Shown piece after piece: positions 25,291 through 37,800 of a stretch of DNA of 64,000 nucleotides (the first letter of the stretch is position 1; each line of letters opens with the position of its first letter). Source of the stretch: Ooceraea biroi. Lineage: Eukaryota; Arthropoda; Insecta; Hymenoptera; Formicidae. A program made the translations under genes and the position numbers. The stretch spans positions 4,881,838 through 4,945,837 of the forward strand of contig NC_039516.1 in the NCBI RefSeq assembly GCF_003672135.1. The letters run 5' to 3'. The notes under the pieces are model-generated. The model saw only the letters and a program-made list of their open reading frames with translations. It did no database searches and was not told where the DNA came from.

Positions 25291-28200
25291 GCAGGATGAC
25301 CAGGAGGCGGTTTGGAAAAGAGGAAAACGCATTTTCTCCTCCTACCATCGCTCCTGCGCGGCGTGTTCTTATGGGATTACAAAGTGATGCATCAGTGAAT
25401 GATCATAATTGGTGAACAATCAGTGGATTAACAGTGTTAATTTAACACTGATCCATGCATACTTCGATTTATATAAGGTGACATATTATAGTAAAAAAAC
25501 AACGTAATGAAGAGAATGAAGATTAAAGTATCATTAATATCGAATAGCAAAAGTATTTTATATCTCAACAAAGTACTTCATATTTCCATTTTCCATTAAA
25601 ATCATAATTAATTAATCGACTTCAGTAGATTCAGATTTGGGAGAAGCGGGCTTGTTGATGGAGTTAAAGTTATGGCGGGTGAAAGAGATAAGAAACACGA
25701 TGCGCGATAACTTGCTCGCTTCTGTCGACTAGAGCAATTACGTGACAGTAATTAAGATCGTCCGCCCGATTAAAGCTTACATCTACGTGACGATAAATAC
25801 CGCATGTTTACGACGAGCACTTGCTTTATATTCCATGTATAATTTGCTGGCTTGTTAATATTTTAATATCATTAATTGTTATTATCGGCTAATAAAATTG
25901 ATTTTACAATCTTCTCCTATTAAAGGAAATATTTGTTTTATAAGTACTGCTTTACTCTGTGAAATCCGTCGTGCGATAATATAAATTAATTTGACGCATG
26001 CATCAATTTCCAACGCATTTTGAACAATTAATAAATTGATTGATGAGTAATAATATTTCATGGGCTTGATGCTCGAAGTGCATAAAGTGATTCCATCCGA
26101 TTCGCGTCCATATTAATGAGATTTGAAACTAATTTTATTGAAATATGGATTTCGATGGAAATAAAAAGTTCTAGGAACAGTTAACCTAAGCGGACTCGGT
26201 ACTCCAAAATGTCCGACATTTCTATACGCACGTGAATTCGGTACCGTTTTAAATAATTTATACATCTTTCAACGTGATGCGTCCAACGTACTCGCCATGG
26301 GATTATCATAAACGAGAAATCGGTGCATTAGCGTAGGCCGTAGAGGGAATAGTAAAGCCGAAATGGATTCCACACTGTGAAACATTCAATGAATGGATCG
26401 AATAACAGTCGATAAAGCTAAAAGCTAAACGCTAAATGTATTTATAATCATAAATATCTTCCCTGCTTTTTAATTCAGTGATTTAGTAAGCGTACTGTGC
26501 AGCTTTGTAAATGAATATTGTCTTAAGATAATCATTACCCCTTACATTCATTAAGTTTCCTTACTTGCAAGATACGATGAACCAAAATTCCTCTTATAAA
26601 ACTGAAATTTTCCCTTTTTATTAAATATTCTGAAAGTCGCAAGCGAAACGGAATGCCCCTTGATCCATCTTGCAGCTCTATCGTGCGTTCTATGCATGAC
26701 GAAAAACTTTCTTACTTTAGACTCTGACGAGCCAATTTGTGTTATAATCACAAATTGGCTCCGGTTTTCGAATCGTTGGCGCGAACTTCGAGCGGACGCT
26801 AACGAGCAAGTCCGTCGCTCGTAATTAGTGCTTTCTGAAACTTAGCGGGGAACGTAGTCCGGGACTATGGCGCGGCGCGATTGCGGAAGAACGTGGATAG
26901 GCGTGAAAATTCGAAGTGGAATCGACGGTCGGTCGCCATTCCAGGCAATCATGTAGAGAAAGTAGCTCGTTAGACGCGTGATACATGGCTGGGATGCTAA
27001 TTACCGTGTATCAATTGATCGTCCGCTCGAGCCGACTCGTCGAGTAGCGCAGCGCACTGCGCGGATCTGATCGCAATCGCGCGTACATACGATAGTCCGA
27101 GCAGCGATGAGGCACCTTTGTACAGCCGAATCGAATCCGCATCCAGATACCCGTCCGATACACCGGCATTTGCTGCCGAGGCTGTGATACCGCGCCTAAC
27201 TGCAATCCCAGCTATGTTGCGACGGAGGCTTCGCGGGTAACTTCGTTTCGATAGCTCGGTTGTGGTTATATGGCTTTGCGATTACCTGCGTGAGACGTGA
27301 AATGTCAGCGAATATTGAAATGGTTCCATTTTCTTGCGCGGTGCGAACAAAACTGGTGTGCCGCCGTATGCTGTGTGACACGGACGTTATATTAATCTAT
27401 TAATATAATATTGCTGAAACATTGGATGGAACTGGTCCGTAACTATCAGTTGATATCCGTTGATTGTTATGAATCAGTTGCAATAATTTGTTGTCTTCAT
27501 TCAGCGCGACTATTCTTAGAGCGTAGATATATTTTTCGTCGTGATTAAACTGTGTATTTCATAGTTGTAGGACAGACCTTCAAACTAGATAGGTGCATTT
27601 AGTTATTCATCTGTCCATCCATTCTCCTGACAAAGTTCATACACGACGTCACATTGTTGCACTCAAGCGCTAAGCGTTGGTCAATTCGGTTAATCGAGAA
27701 TGCCTGAGAGTTTAATATATCCGTTTGATACCTCTAATCAAGACGACACCGAATTTGCAATCGACCACGAGTACGTCAGCTCGACGCACGTGAAATATGC
27801 ATACGTGAACGCAAATGTGAGAACATACATCCGCAGTCTAGATAGGTATTATATTAGCAAACGGACGTGATAGGAAATCATAAACATGGATGTAGACGGT
27901 GCGTACTTAGCATTCTTGAATGTTGAGGCATGTGACGTTGAAGCATGTTATACACTCAAGGTATTTTAGGTTGCAGTCTAATATTTTTATTGTATATAAC
28001 ATTCTGTAATCCCGAGAGAGAGAGAATTTATATAAAAACTAGAATGTTCTAAATATTTTTGTGTCAAGCATATTATTACAGCAGCAAAATTAATTGAATA
28101 GAATTTTCTATAGTTACTTATAGCAATCTTTCTGGAAACGTGACACGATATTGCGTTCGTTTCTATCTCTCGTATGTCTCGATCATTTCGCGCACATCTA

Positions 28201-30005
28201 TCCACAGATATGAGTCTATTTCTACGCGATAGGTCTATCTTGGTAATAGGGAATCTTCACTTTGAACATCGTGGCAGCTTCGCATGATTGCGCACGTCGC
28301 TCGGTGGCTTTCTGATTGCAAAGACAAGCGTTATCAATTCTGTTGCAGGCAACTTGTACTTCAGCTACACAGGCATGCATATGTATGGACGCTCGTGTAT
28401 GTATCGAACGTGGCACATTTATATGGTTCCACCGTGCGATGTTGTGAAGACGCGCGTAGAGTCTCTGCGTCTTAAATCGCGTGTGCGGCAAGTTAGAAGT
28501 GCACCGGTAATCCTTGCTTTGTGCGAAATACTCGAACGCTGAATCGCTGTGTCACGCAATCTGTCTGAAGCTTTCGGAATTTCGTATAAAGCCGACGCCA
28601 ATTAATCCAATTTGTTTATTGGATGTTCGATAAATGTAAGTTGCCATACGATTATGTGACTAATTCAAACGTGCTGTCGCGGAAGGTTTGCAATTTTAAT
28701 GTGATCGTTGCAATTTTGATAAATCTTGATTTTAATTTTCGATTATTTAAATCTCCATTGCAAAAGAAATCTGTTATTTTCCTCGCGAGGTACTTAAAAT
28801 ATACTGGTCGATTGAAATTCTAGTCGAACAATCTTTATAGAAAATCGATATTTTTGTACTTATTGACGTGAACATTTTTGATTCGCATCAGCTGATAGAC
28901 GATTCGATTGCGACGTCATGTAGGAATATCTCAGATCAGGATCTCTCTGCATTTCGGATTTTCTGATTGAAATCTCGAATCGACTAAAAGAACTTCGACG
29001 GAAAACGTCATCCTTCGTGATCGCGATCCATGAGAGTAGCAATCTCCTTTATTCGACTCGGACAACCAAATTATATTCAGATAATTTCACTTCCTGCAAA
29101 TTCTACGTGCGGTCGCGTGCGAAAAGATCTTGACGCGCACCCAGGATTCGTTTCTAGGATCGGATCCGAAGGAGCCGATCTTACGGAAGGTTTTACTTCA
29201 ACGCCGTCGACTTCGTAAGCGATCCTGAAGTCCTTGCGCGCGCGTGCTCGCGGTAGAGAGCGATTGCAATTCTAGATTCGGTAAAATCAGTGAAGCGAAA
29301 ACGCTCGATACGGCAAATTTGAGTTCTCGGTCCATGAGACGCGTGAGAGAAAGGCAAAAATGGCCAGCAGAGAAAATAGGAAAACTAACGGACGTTTACA
29401 CGCGAGACAAAATAACGGACGCTTGCGAGAGAAAAGGAAAATTTAATGGCGAACAGCCAGTTGTACCTTCAATGCTATTTTCATGTTGCTCTTGGCTACC
29501 GTTGACATTTTTCTTAATGGTCATTACTTTTCATTGTTAGGTCTCGTTGGGCCACGAAAACACGTAAATCGAAAAGGACCAACGAATCTCGCGTTGCTTT
29601 TCGTAGCCGTGCATTCCGTTTCAACACAGGATGCAATTATTCGACATAGCGGGCCGTTTGATCGTTTCGATGAATACTACATGGCTTTTCATATACCACA
29701 CACCGCTTTGTCCGGTTTTGCTTCGTGCTCACTGCTCTGATTGCTTTTGTGCGTAAATAGAAGTCATTCAGCCGTTAAAACGAAAAATTATTTCCGACTT
29801 TTCGTTCAGACTTCAATAACTATGTGAACGCTTCTGGTACCTTAGTTTTATCGCGACGTCGTAATTGAATTATTTTCAGCTAACAGATAATATTTACAAT
29901 CAATTACTGCTACGCGCAAATATACTCAAAAAGCATCCTTTATTTCGCAGATATCCTATATCAGTTAAAGCAAGGCGAGAGAAAACTTGAGAAAATCATC
30001 TAAGC
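25291..30005. other. non-coding stretch, no gene recognised
   Basis: AT-rich background with moderate-GC patches near 26760-27380 and 29100-29470. One perfect hairpin at 26729-26761 is listed separately. Open frames are all below 100 codons, with no recognisable domain. Confidence 0.5.
26729..26761. repeat. perfect 13-bp hairpin with 7-base loop
   Basis: GAGCCAATTTGTG at 26729-26741, loop TTATAAT, then CACAAATTGGCTC at 26749-26761, fully complementary. In RNA it would be a stable stem. It is too short for a microRNA precursor and has no T-run making it a terminator. It could be a protein-binding dyad or the remains of a very small palindromic insertion. Confidence 0.75.
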
Positions 30006-30082
30006 TTCCGATATCGAAACCTGTTACGATGTTAATCCCAACCGAGTTTCCAATTTCGAAACCTGTTACAATGTTAATTCCA
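30006..30082. repeat. 42-bp tandem duplication
   Basis: Two adjacent copies, roughly 30006-30040 and 30047-30082, share CGAAACCTGTTACRATGTTAAT with few changes at a 42-base period. The period is a multiple of three, so the open frame at 29987-30325 repeats SKPVTMLIP; nothing else supports this frame as a gene. Confidence 0.7.
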
Positions 30083-31022
30083 CTTCAGATGCGACAATCC
30101 GAGGAAACTCGTGACTTCCCGCGCGCCCTTCTTGCACGTTGCGTTACGGCCAGGCAACGAAAAGTTGCACCCTGCAAACATCCTCGTTGGAGAGCGCAAA
30201 TTCTCCGGGCACAGCATCTCTTAACTTATCAGTCACGAGTGCGTAACTTGACGAGCCAGATATATTCCTCAGCTAAAGGAAACATGCATTATTCGCCATT
30301 ATCACGTACGTTGAAATTCTCGTAATGCACGCGAACACGAATAAACTGTTCGTTTCGAAAGGAGTTCGCCGCGACGCGACAAATGCTCACCGCCTCTGTC
30401 GTGCTCGTCGAAATTCCCGGAGTTTCGGTAACTCGAAGGAACTGTTCTCGGCGGAAGTAGAGTGAAACGAGCTTTACTCTCGTCGCGCGAGTTTTATTGC
30501 TGGACCTACGTGACCTCGAAGTCCAAGAATAAACGATGGATGTACGAAATGCCGAGTCTCCGACTGAGACGCATTGAAGTTATCGTGATGACAATGAAGG
30601 CCTCGTACAAAACCGAAATAGAAGACCTCATTTATATTTACGTATATTTAACCTATCTAATTCTTTTCACTTCTATTTTTAATTTTTATTAGCTCTGTCA
30701 GATATTACATATAATAACAACACAAGCGCATCCTTTCATGTATGATCTCCAGTAAATAACTTAATTGTATGGTTAAAAATTTATTCTTTAATTTTTCAAT
30801 AAATGGACAAATAGAATGACAACTGTAATTCCTTCATTAATTCGACGATGTCAGTCCGGCGATTCGTGCATTTACATCATCACAGGAAAGAAGCAGATAT
30901 ATGCGGTGCAATGGTACTTCCACTGGCGAATGCATGTTTGCCACGCTACGACTCACAGAAATTTTTACGAACATTACGGCGACGTTCGATCAAAACACGC
31001 TTGTATGGTCCCGAAAGAACGT

Positions 31023-31090
31023 GAGGACGTGTATCGTGGAAGCGAATGGTCGATCGATTACCATAATACGGTGATTCCGGTGCATTCGAC
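31023..31090 (+). repeat. diverged duplicated segment, copy 1
   Basis: This segment aligns at about 80% with 31662-31729, 639 bases downstream and in the same orientation. In the frame of the open frame at 30816-31121 it encodes YRGSEWSIDYHNT, and copy 2 in the matching frame encodes YRGTEWAIDYHNT. Of 22 codons compared, 16 encode the same residue, and 5 of 13 base changes are synonymous; that proportion is only slightly above chance. The segment may be an old duplicated repeat or a piece of a decayed gene. No family is recognised. Confidence 0.45.
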
Positions 31091-31661
31091 AGACTTTCCG
31101 GTATCGCTGAACGGAGCGTGATCTATATAAAGGATCGACTAGATTAATATATAATATTGCGGTATAAACAGGCAAAAGATTTGACAAAATTCCACGCTGT
31201 TGCTCTTTTCGAAATTCCCTCATCTTCTTTCGTTTCAAAAAGCTCCATTTCATCACGGAAACAAAAGATGCATTATATAACAGCATAAACTTTTAATCCC
31301 TTAATTCGAACTCGTTTTGATTGTTCTCAATGCATCCGCAACGATGAGTTAAAATCGTAATTGCTCTTTTAACCATATCTTTTTAATCCGCATCGGGTTT
31401 TACTTCGCTGCAAGTTTTGGACAAAAACATAATATGGTGATTATACTATGGTGATTTACAAAAATTTCACCGCCGTTAAATAAAACTCATCGCGTGACAT
31501 TGACAAGATTTAAATTTAGTTTAATCGTTGAATTTTTGTTGAATGGTCAATTCAACATTGAGCCCGCATATGAGCATTGCATAATAATCGTGGCAAAATT
31601 CTCGCTGTGATTCGTGTTCTGTCCGACGATAACCCCGCTATAAATTGAGACAGATAGATCT

Positions 31662-31729
31662 GAAGGCGCGTATCGAGGAACTGAATGGGCGATAGATTAT
31701 CATAATACGACGATTCTGGTGCATTCAGC
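31662..31729 (+). repeat. diverged duplicated segment, copy 2
   Basis: Partner of 31023-31090. It lies in an open frame running from 31644 to a TGA after codon 85 (ending near 31898), which has a methionine only in its middle and includes the string AERCHHGCAYFRPDEYY. Whether the frame is coding is unknown; it is noted because the reading phase matches copy 1. Confidence 0.45.
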
Positions 31730-31898
31730 GACGCGCCTCGTTCACGTAAAACGCGAATTCATGCGCGATCGGGTGCGATTTAAGCCGCCACGGTATTTAC
31801 GTCCGCTTATTTGTACCGATAGCTCCCTTCGTGCAGAAAGATGCCACCATGGCTGCGCGTATTTCCGCCCGGATGAATATTATTTTGCATCAGATTGA

Positions 31899-34800
31899 CA
31901 TTGCACGACGGTTAAATGGAATATCGTACTACCGAAATAAAAGAAATCAATTCTACAGATTTTAACTGAATTAATAGCTGAGTAAATGGTTTGAATTTTA
32001 TGTAATTTTATGTCAGAATGCGTAGCAGCATGATATAGAAATCGAAGATTCAACGAAAAACTGATTTCAAAATAGTAATGACAGAATTTCTTAAGAGATA
32101 AAAGAAGAAAATACAGTCATCCACATAAAATATGCCGCAGAATTTTAAGTGTGCCATAAGTAATAGGAATATTCCAAAATAACCCAGCAAGAGGAAAGGC
32201 CGAGGGAAAGGACGAAGCACATTCTTGAGGAATGTGCCTGCAAAACGTTATGAAATTTTCGAGGGTTTCCGCATTTTATCAGGTCCGATTTCCGCTGGGG
32301 AGTCGGTGTAGGGGAATGAGGCAACAAATGCAATTCTTAACGCTATGCGGAAATCATGCGGCGGTAAAGCTGAGGTATATGACTTCTGGCTGCCTTGACG
32401 ATAAAATAGTTGAACTCACATGCAATACTTAACGAAAAAATATTCTCAACTTTTAAAGTGTTTCTCTATTTCTGTATTTGCTAATACCGGATTTAGAATT
32501 TCGTACTCATTTGTCACGAAGTTTGATTTTAATGTATATTTAAAATACAAAAGATCTCGAAGTTATATGTATTTCATATTTTCCTATTTCAAATCCTTTA
32601 GCCTTTATGTGTGTGATTAGAATTTGATGGTATGAAAAAAATTAGAAATTTTAATTAAATTATTATAAATATAATTTTTTGAAAAACAATAGACACTTTT
32701 CTAAACGTAGCTTGTTCGCAAATGGTTTCCTAAGATAATGGAAGGTGCTTCAAATTCTAATTGAATACCATTCACAATTGAATAAGACGAAAAGTAAGTT
32801 TTCTTCAATGGTAGACTTATATATATAAGACATTAAAGAGCTTCACTTCACAAAGACTTAATTTATACAGAGAAGGTAAACTGGGTGATGGTCGTAAAAA
32901 CCTTTCGATAAACAGCTCTTTCACTGAAGAAGATCTCTTCGTTCTTTCTTCGCAACCTTAGAACATTCGAGCAGAAATGGCGTAATAAATCAACAGATTC
33001 TTTTTAATAACTGTCAACACATTAATAAGGAATGGACTAAAATGTTCACGTAAGAAAGGATAGGAATATCACGAATATCATATTAAATAAATTTTTCTAT
33101 TTACTAAAGAGTAGATAAAAAAGAAATATTATGCGTGAATTACTTGATATTTCAGTCAACATCAGAAAACATGCGATATTTCTGGCTTCCATATCCTTTG
33201 CTTCCTTTAATATCGCTCAGCGATATCACCATGATAGAACATGATGTCGTTTTTGGATTAGTTAAATGCTTCAATTGAATCACTATTGCCAAAAAAAAGG
33301 AATGATGGTCCTTCGATCTTACTGACATAGTCATAGTCCTTGATTATGTCATTCCTCTGTGCTCATTTTTTATTGAACCTCGATTCATGAGTAATTCTCT
33401 ATCAACTAGAAACCTTGTGACTTATTAATTCTTTAAATTTTGTAAAAACAAAATTTTAATTGTAAATTATTATAAATAAAAAACTGCAAAAGATATGCTG
33501 TGATTTTCTGATTGTACAAAAAAATAGAGAAAACAAATAGATATTTTTATGCTTTTGTGATAATATTTAGTATATAAATCTTATAACGAGCACAAAATAG
33601 CGAATTAAATGTTGTATTGTTTAAAAATAATCAGAAAACTGTTACTTTTATGTCTACATTTATTATTGTTTCTATATGTAATAATAAATCGCATATAGTA
33701 TGAAATTTACTAATTATGTGAGATTCACACATCAAAAAGAGATAATCATAGTAGCTTATCATATATATGTCCATTAGGATGTAATTATACTCTGCAAATA
33801 TTATTTGCAATAGTAATTCAATCGTAGCCCAATTATGTACGTAAACATTTAATAACAAATATGGTGATATGTTTCCTCTTTTAATCGACAAAAATTGAAT
33901 TAAATGTGAAACTACAGCTAAGTATTCTAATACATGTTATTATTCTTTTTATTTGTGCTCTGCTTATTAAATCAATTTAATCGATTCTATCGTGAGCTTT
34001 ATTGAATTGCAATCTTGATTCAAATTTTTAACCTTTATATGAAACAAAAAATATAATGTTGAAAATAAAGATATTATGAAAAAGTTAATTTTGTAAAAGT
34101 AATAATTTTTCGTTTGGAAAAGGAGATGGTATTATTTAAACTCGTTTTCATAAATGTTCTCATAAATAGTATACGTAATCTTTTATAATAAAAATGGATT
34201 TGTGAAGCACATAAAGACTACTTTAATGAGAGTAATTTGCCGAACACAAGGCACTTTGCCTCCATCTTTTTTATGTCACAAGCCTCCATTTATTATCCAA
34301 GTAGAGATTCTCAATTCATTACCAACATAAAGATACGCTTACAAAAGCATGATTCAAATTGAAATTTATGATATTATCAGAAAACCGTTTTCGTTACATT
34401 CGCGGAGGCGCCAGTGTTACACAACACCATCATCCCTCTTTCTCTCTCTTTCTTTCTCCATTGCGGGTGAAAAAACGGCAATTCCACTCTGACATCACCG
34501 ACGAAAATTGCGATTTCTTCGCTCGAGAAAATGCCTTCCGCCTGATTTCGCGAGGAAAAGCGAGTAGCGCGGCACGTAACGCGCGCGAGACGACGAATCC
34601 GCGCATCGGGAGATTGAATTCTTCGTGGAATAAGTAATCCCCAGGCGGACAAAGAGAAAGTTCTGGAAGGAGTAAATGGTAAAAGGGGACAGCCATTTCA
34701 TAAGCGGTGCCGCGCATCGTTCGACATCGCTGCGCTCGCTTAGGGATCGCGCGAGTTCGTGCTCTCTGTAAATCACTTGCATCGTGCGCATTGTTCGCGC

Positions 34801-37800
34801 TATTAAAAGCGTTATGTTGCATATTAAATCGAGTATCACAGACGAGCGTCCCGTGGACGAAATTCCGTGAGGTAAGCATGCACTTGCTTGCGTGAATTTT
34901 GAGGGGTTAAATTGCTCGGGAAAATGAGTAATTTTGCGAATAATGGGGAACGCCGGAAGCGGAAGAGGAGTAGGACCTCAGTAGCGTAAACATTGTGCTG
35001 ACTCGGCTTTAATCAGAAGGAGCCAAATGAACTTCGGGTCAGCCCTTAGCATCCCGGCAACAGAATCGCATCCCTCTCGTCGTAAGGATAAGGAAGGATG
35101 CTAGAGATACTGTTTCCTGCCGATCCGTATTGCTCAGACCAGCTCGAATGGAATGGGGTAGGAGGCGATCAAACAACTTCGGAAGTTCGGGAATTGCAGC
35201 TGATGTTATCTCTAGTTTGCACCGGTCTTAATTAATAATAAGAAAAATGGAACAAGGATGTCTTTACATCCTGATCGAACGATGAATATATCCGTTCACG
35301 ATATTTACTTCTATATGGCAATAATTAACGCAAAAGAGGAGAAGGTTCATTTTTCTTTATCTTTTCAAGACAAAGGATCTGCCGCGAAAAACTTAAACAA
35401 AAAATTAAAGTATTATTCAAATTAAAATGGCGAAAGAAATCGAAAATTTATCAGTGAAAATTCTGCGAAAATATAAAAATATAAATTTATAATTGTTTAA
35501 ATCTTTCTCTACCTCTTCTTGTTCTAAGTTTCTATATCCTTTACAACACTTTTAATACTGTAGTACGTATTTATATACTGATCAGATTAAAATAAATCTT
35601 TTTAGAGCACGAGAAAATAACAGTGGCAGAGCGTAATGCATTTAATGTAGGTAAACCAGACGCCTAATTACACGTCATAAATATCGGCGTCGAACTTCCG
35701 CGCGGCTGATTTAAGCAAATGAATTCGCGGTATAGAACACGAGCTCACAGGAATTACCATTTTAATGATTCCGGTTTTAAATGTCCATAATTGATTAATC
35801 ACCGCTAATGCGAAGCATCGGCGTGCGAATCGTTATCCCTTTTCTGTGTAAACTCGTTGACAATAATGCAGTAACAGGATCTGTTTATTCGGCTGATTAC
35901 AAGCAAAACAAAACTCGCTGATTACTAGTTTTCCTATATTTTCCCGGGCAAATCTCGTAAAAAGCAAATCTCGCAACTGCGATCATGATTCGATCGTTTG
36001 CGCTGGCAATAACGAAGCTCTTCAATGTTTTATGTTTTACGTGTTAAGCCCTACATGCATAATATAAAACAACATTTTTACATCGTTAAACTTGCATTTG
36101 TTCACGAGCCAGTCCAGATTTAGTCGATGAGAATGCATAAAAAGATATTATATACATGCTTGATGAGGGAAACATGACGATAAAAATGGAACATGCATTT
36201 TCCCATATTTGTAAAACATCGGAAACTAAATTCATCGGAATGATGCCTGGTTTCGACAATAAATTAAAATCCTTGATGATCATCAAATCGATGGAAAAAC
36301 ACAAGCGCGTATAAAACGCTGCATACGTTGTACATGTAATGACATTCACTCCGTTCGGATAATTGCATCTGAATATGCGAATGCTGCTCAAGCAGTACAC
36401 CGTGTCGAGATAAGAGATATCATTCCGGTACAGCTACTCTCTCATCCTCAATGCGAGGTCGCAACAACTTTGGAAACATCCGCCGCGTGAACTATCCTTG
36501 AACATCCGCGGTGGCCGCGACTTGATCCTCTCTCCCGTCCCCCTCCGTATATGCATGCAGCGCAAGAATTTAAACGTGAGTTTATGCTTCATAAATAAAC
36601 TGACAGATAAAATCGAGTGCCTTCTTCAGTCGCCGGTAATTCCTGGGTATTCACTTTCGAGAGTGCACCGGGGCACATCCGGTGCACGCGAGATCCGGTC
36701 CCGCGTGGTGAACCCGACGGAAACTTTTGCCCTTAATCGTGCCGTATCTCGCGCGACTACCTCCACAAGCGTGCAACAAATCGGCTTTAAGGTGTACGCC
36801 ATTATAAAACGGGCTTCGTGCTGTACCCGGCTCGCGTGCAGCTCCGTCGTCACTACTTCCGTTTCCTCGATGCTCTGATCTTTCTCTGACTTTTAAGATG
36901 TAAGAGTATGGAGTTTAAGTGGCGCTTTAAGAGTATGGAAAGATCAAGGATTTTACGCTTGCCAAAAAGAAATTATCGTCGTTAACTTAATCGCAGATCT
37001 TAATCGAATCATATTGCTGCTTGAGTTATCTACATGAACAGCGAAAGATTAAAAGATAAAATAAAGTGAAATATCAGTTTTACTTAGTTGCTTAATTTTT
37101 TACTGATATAGTTTCAGCTTCCTAGTTTTATCTAAGTTCTATATTTTTTAATTTGTGCTCGTTAAGTAAACTTAGAACTTGAAAGTCCTAATTTACGAAA
37201 CTAATTATTTTATTATTCTCACATAAGATTGCTATTAATAAAAAAAACAGATCCTCTAATATTACCAAGATGATTTCGTGTCGAATGCATTTCACATCAA
37301 ATATTTTTCAGTTGCAATGGAAGAAGAATACGAAGAAGTTTTCATGGCAATTCTAATTTAGAAATAATTATTTGCTGATTCCGTTTATTTCCCATCAGAG
37401 ATGCAACGTGTTCTATAATAATAACACATTGCGTATTTCTTCCATTCTAGTTTTTGTTAGTTTCTTCAACCTCCTTCTTATAGATCGCCAAAACTGCATT
37501 ATACCACGGCAGTTGCATGTCCAAGATGTGTACGCATTCTTTGATCCTGGTTTATGCGCGCCGCTGGGAATAGGCAAATCTATGTGTTGCTTTCGCGCTC
37601 CTGCGAGATATGCGAGGATTTTAATTTTACTCGAAAAAGAGAAGCAGTACTTTAAACTGCACAAAAGGAGTCGGCTTCCGAGAGAAATTAGTTTTGTCGA
37701 GCTCTATCTCCGGCGGAGGCGGCTGCTACTGCTGTTGCTCTGCTGCTTCTATTGCAGCTGCATCCGCGAACTGATATGAACACGCGCAATAGCTCAAGAT

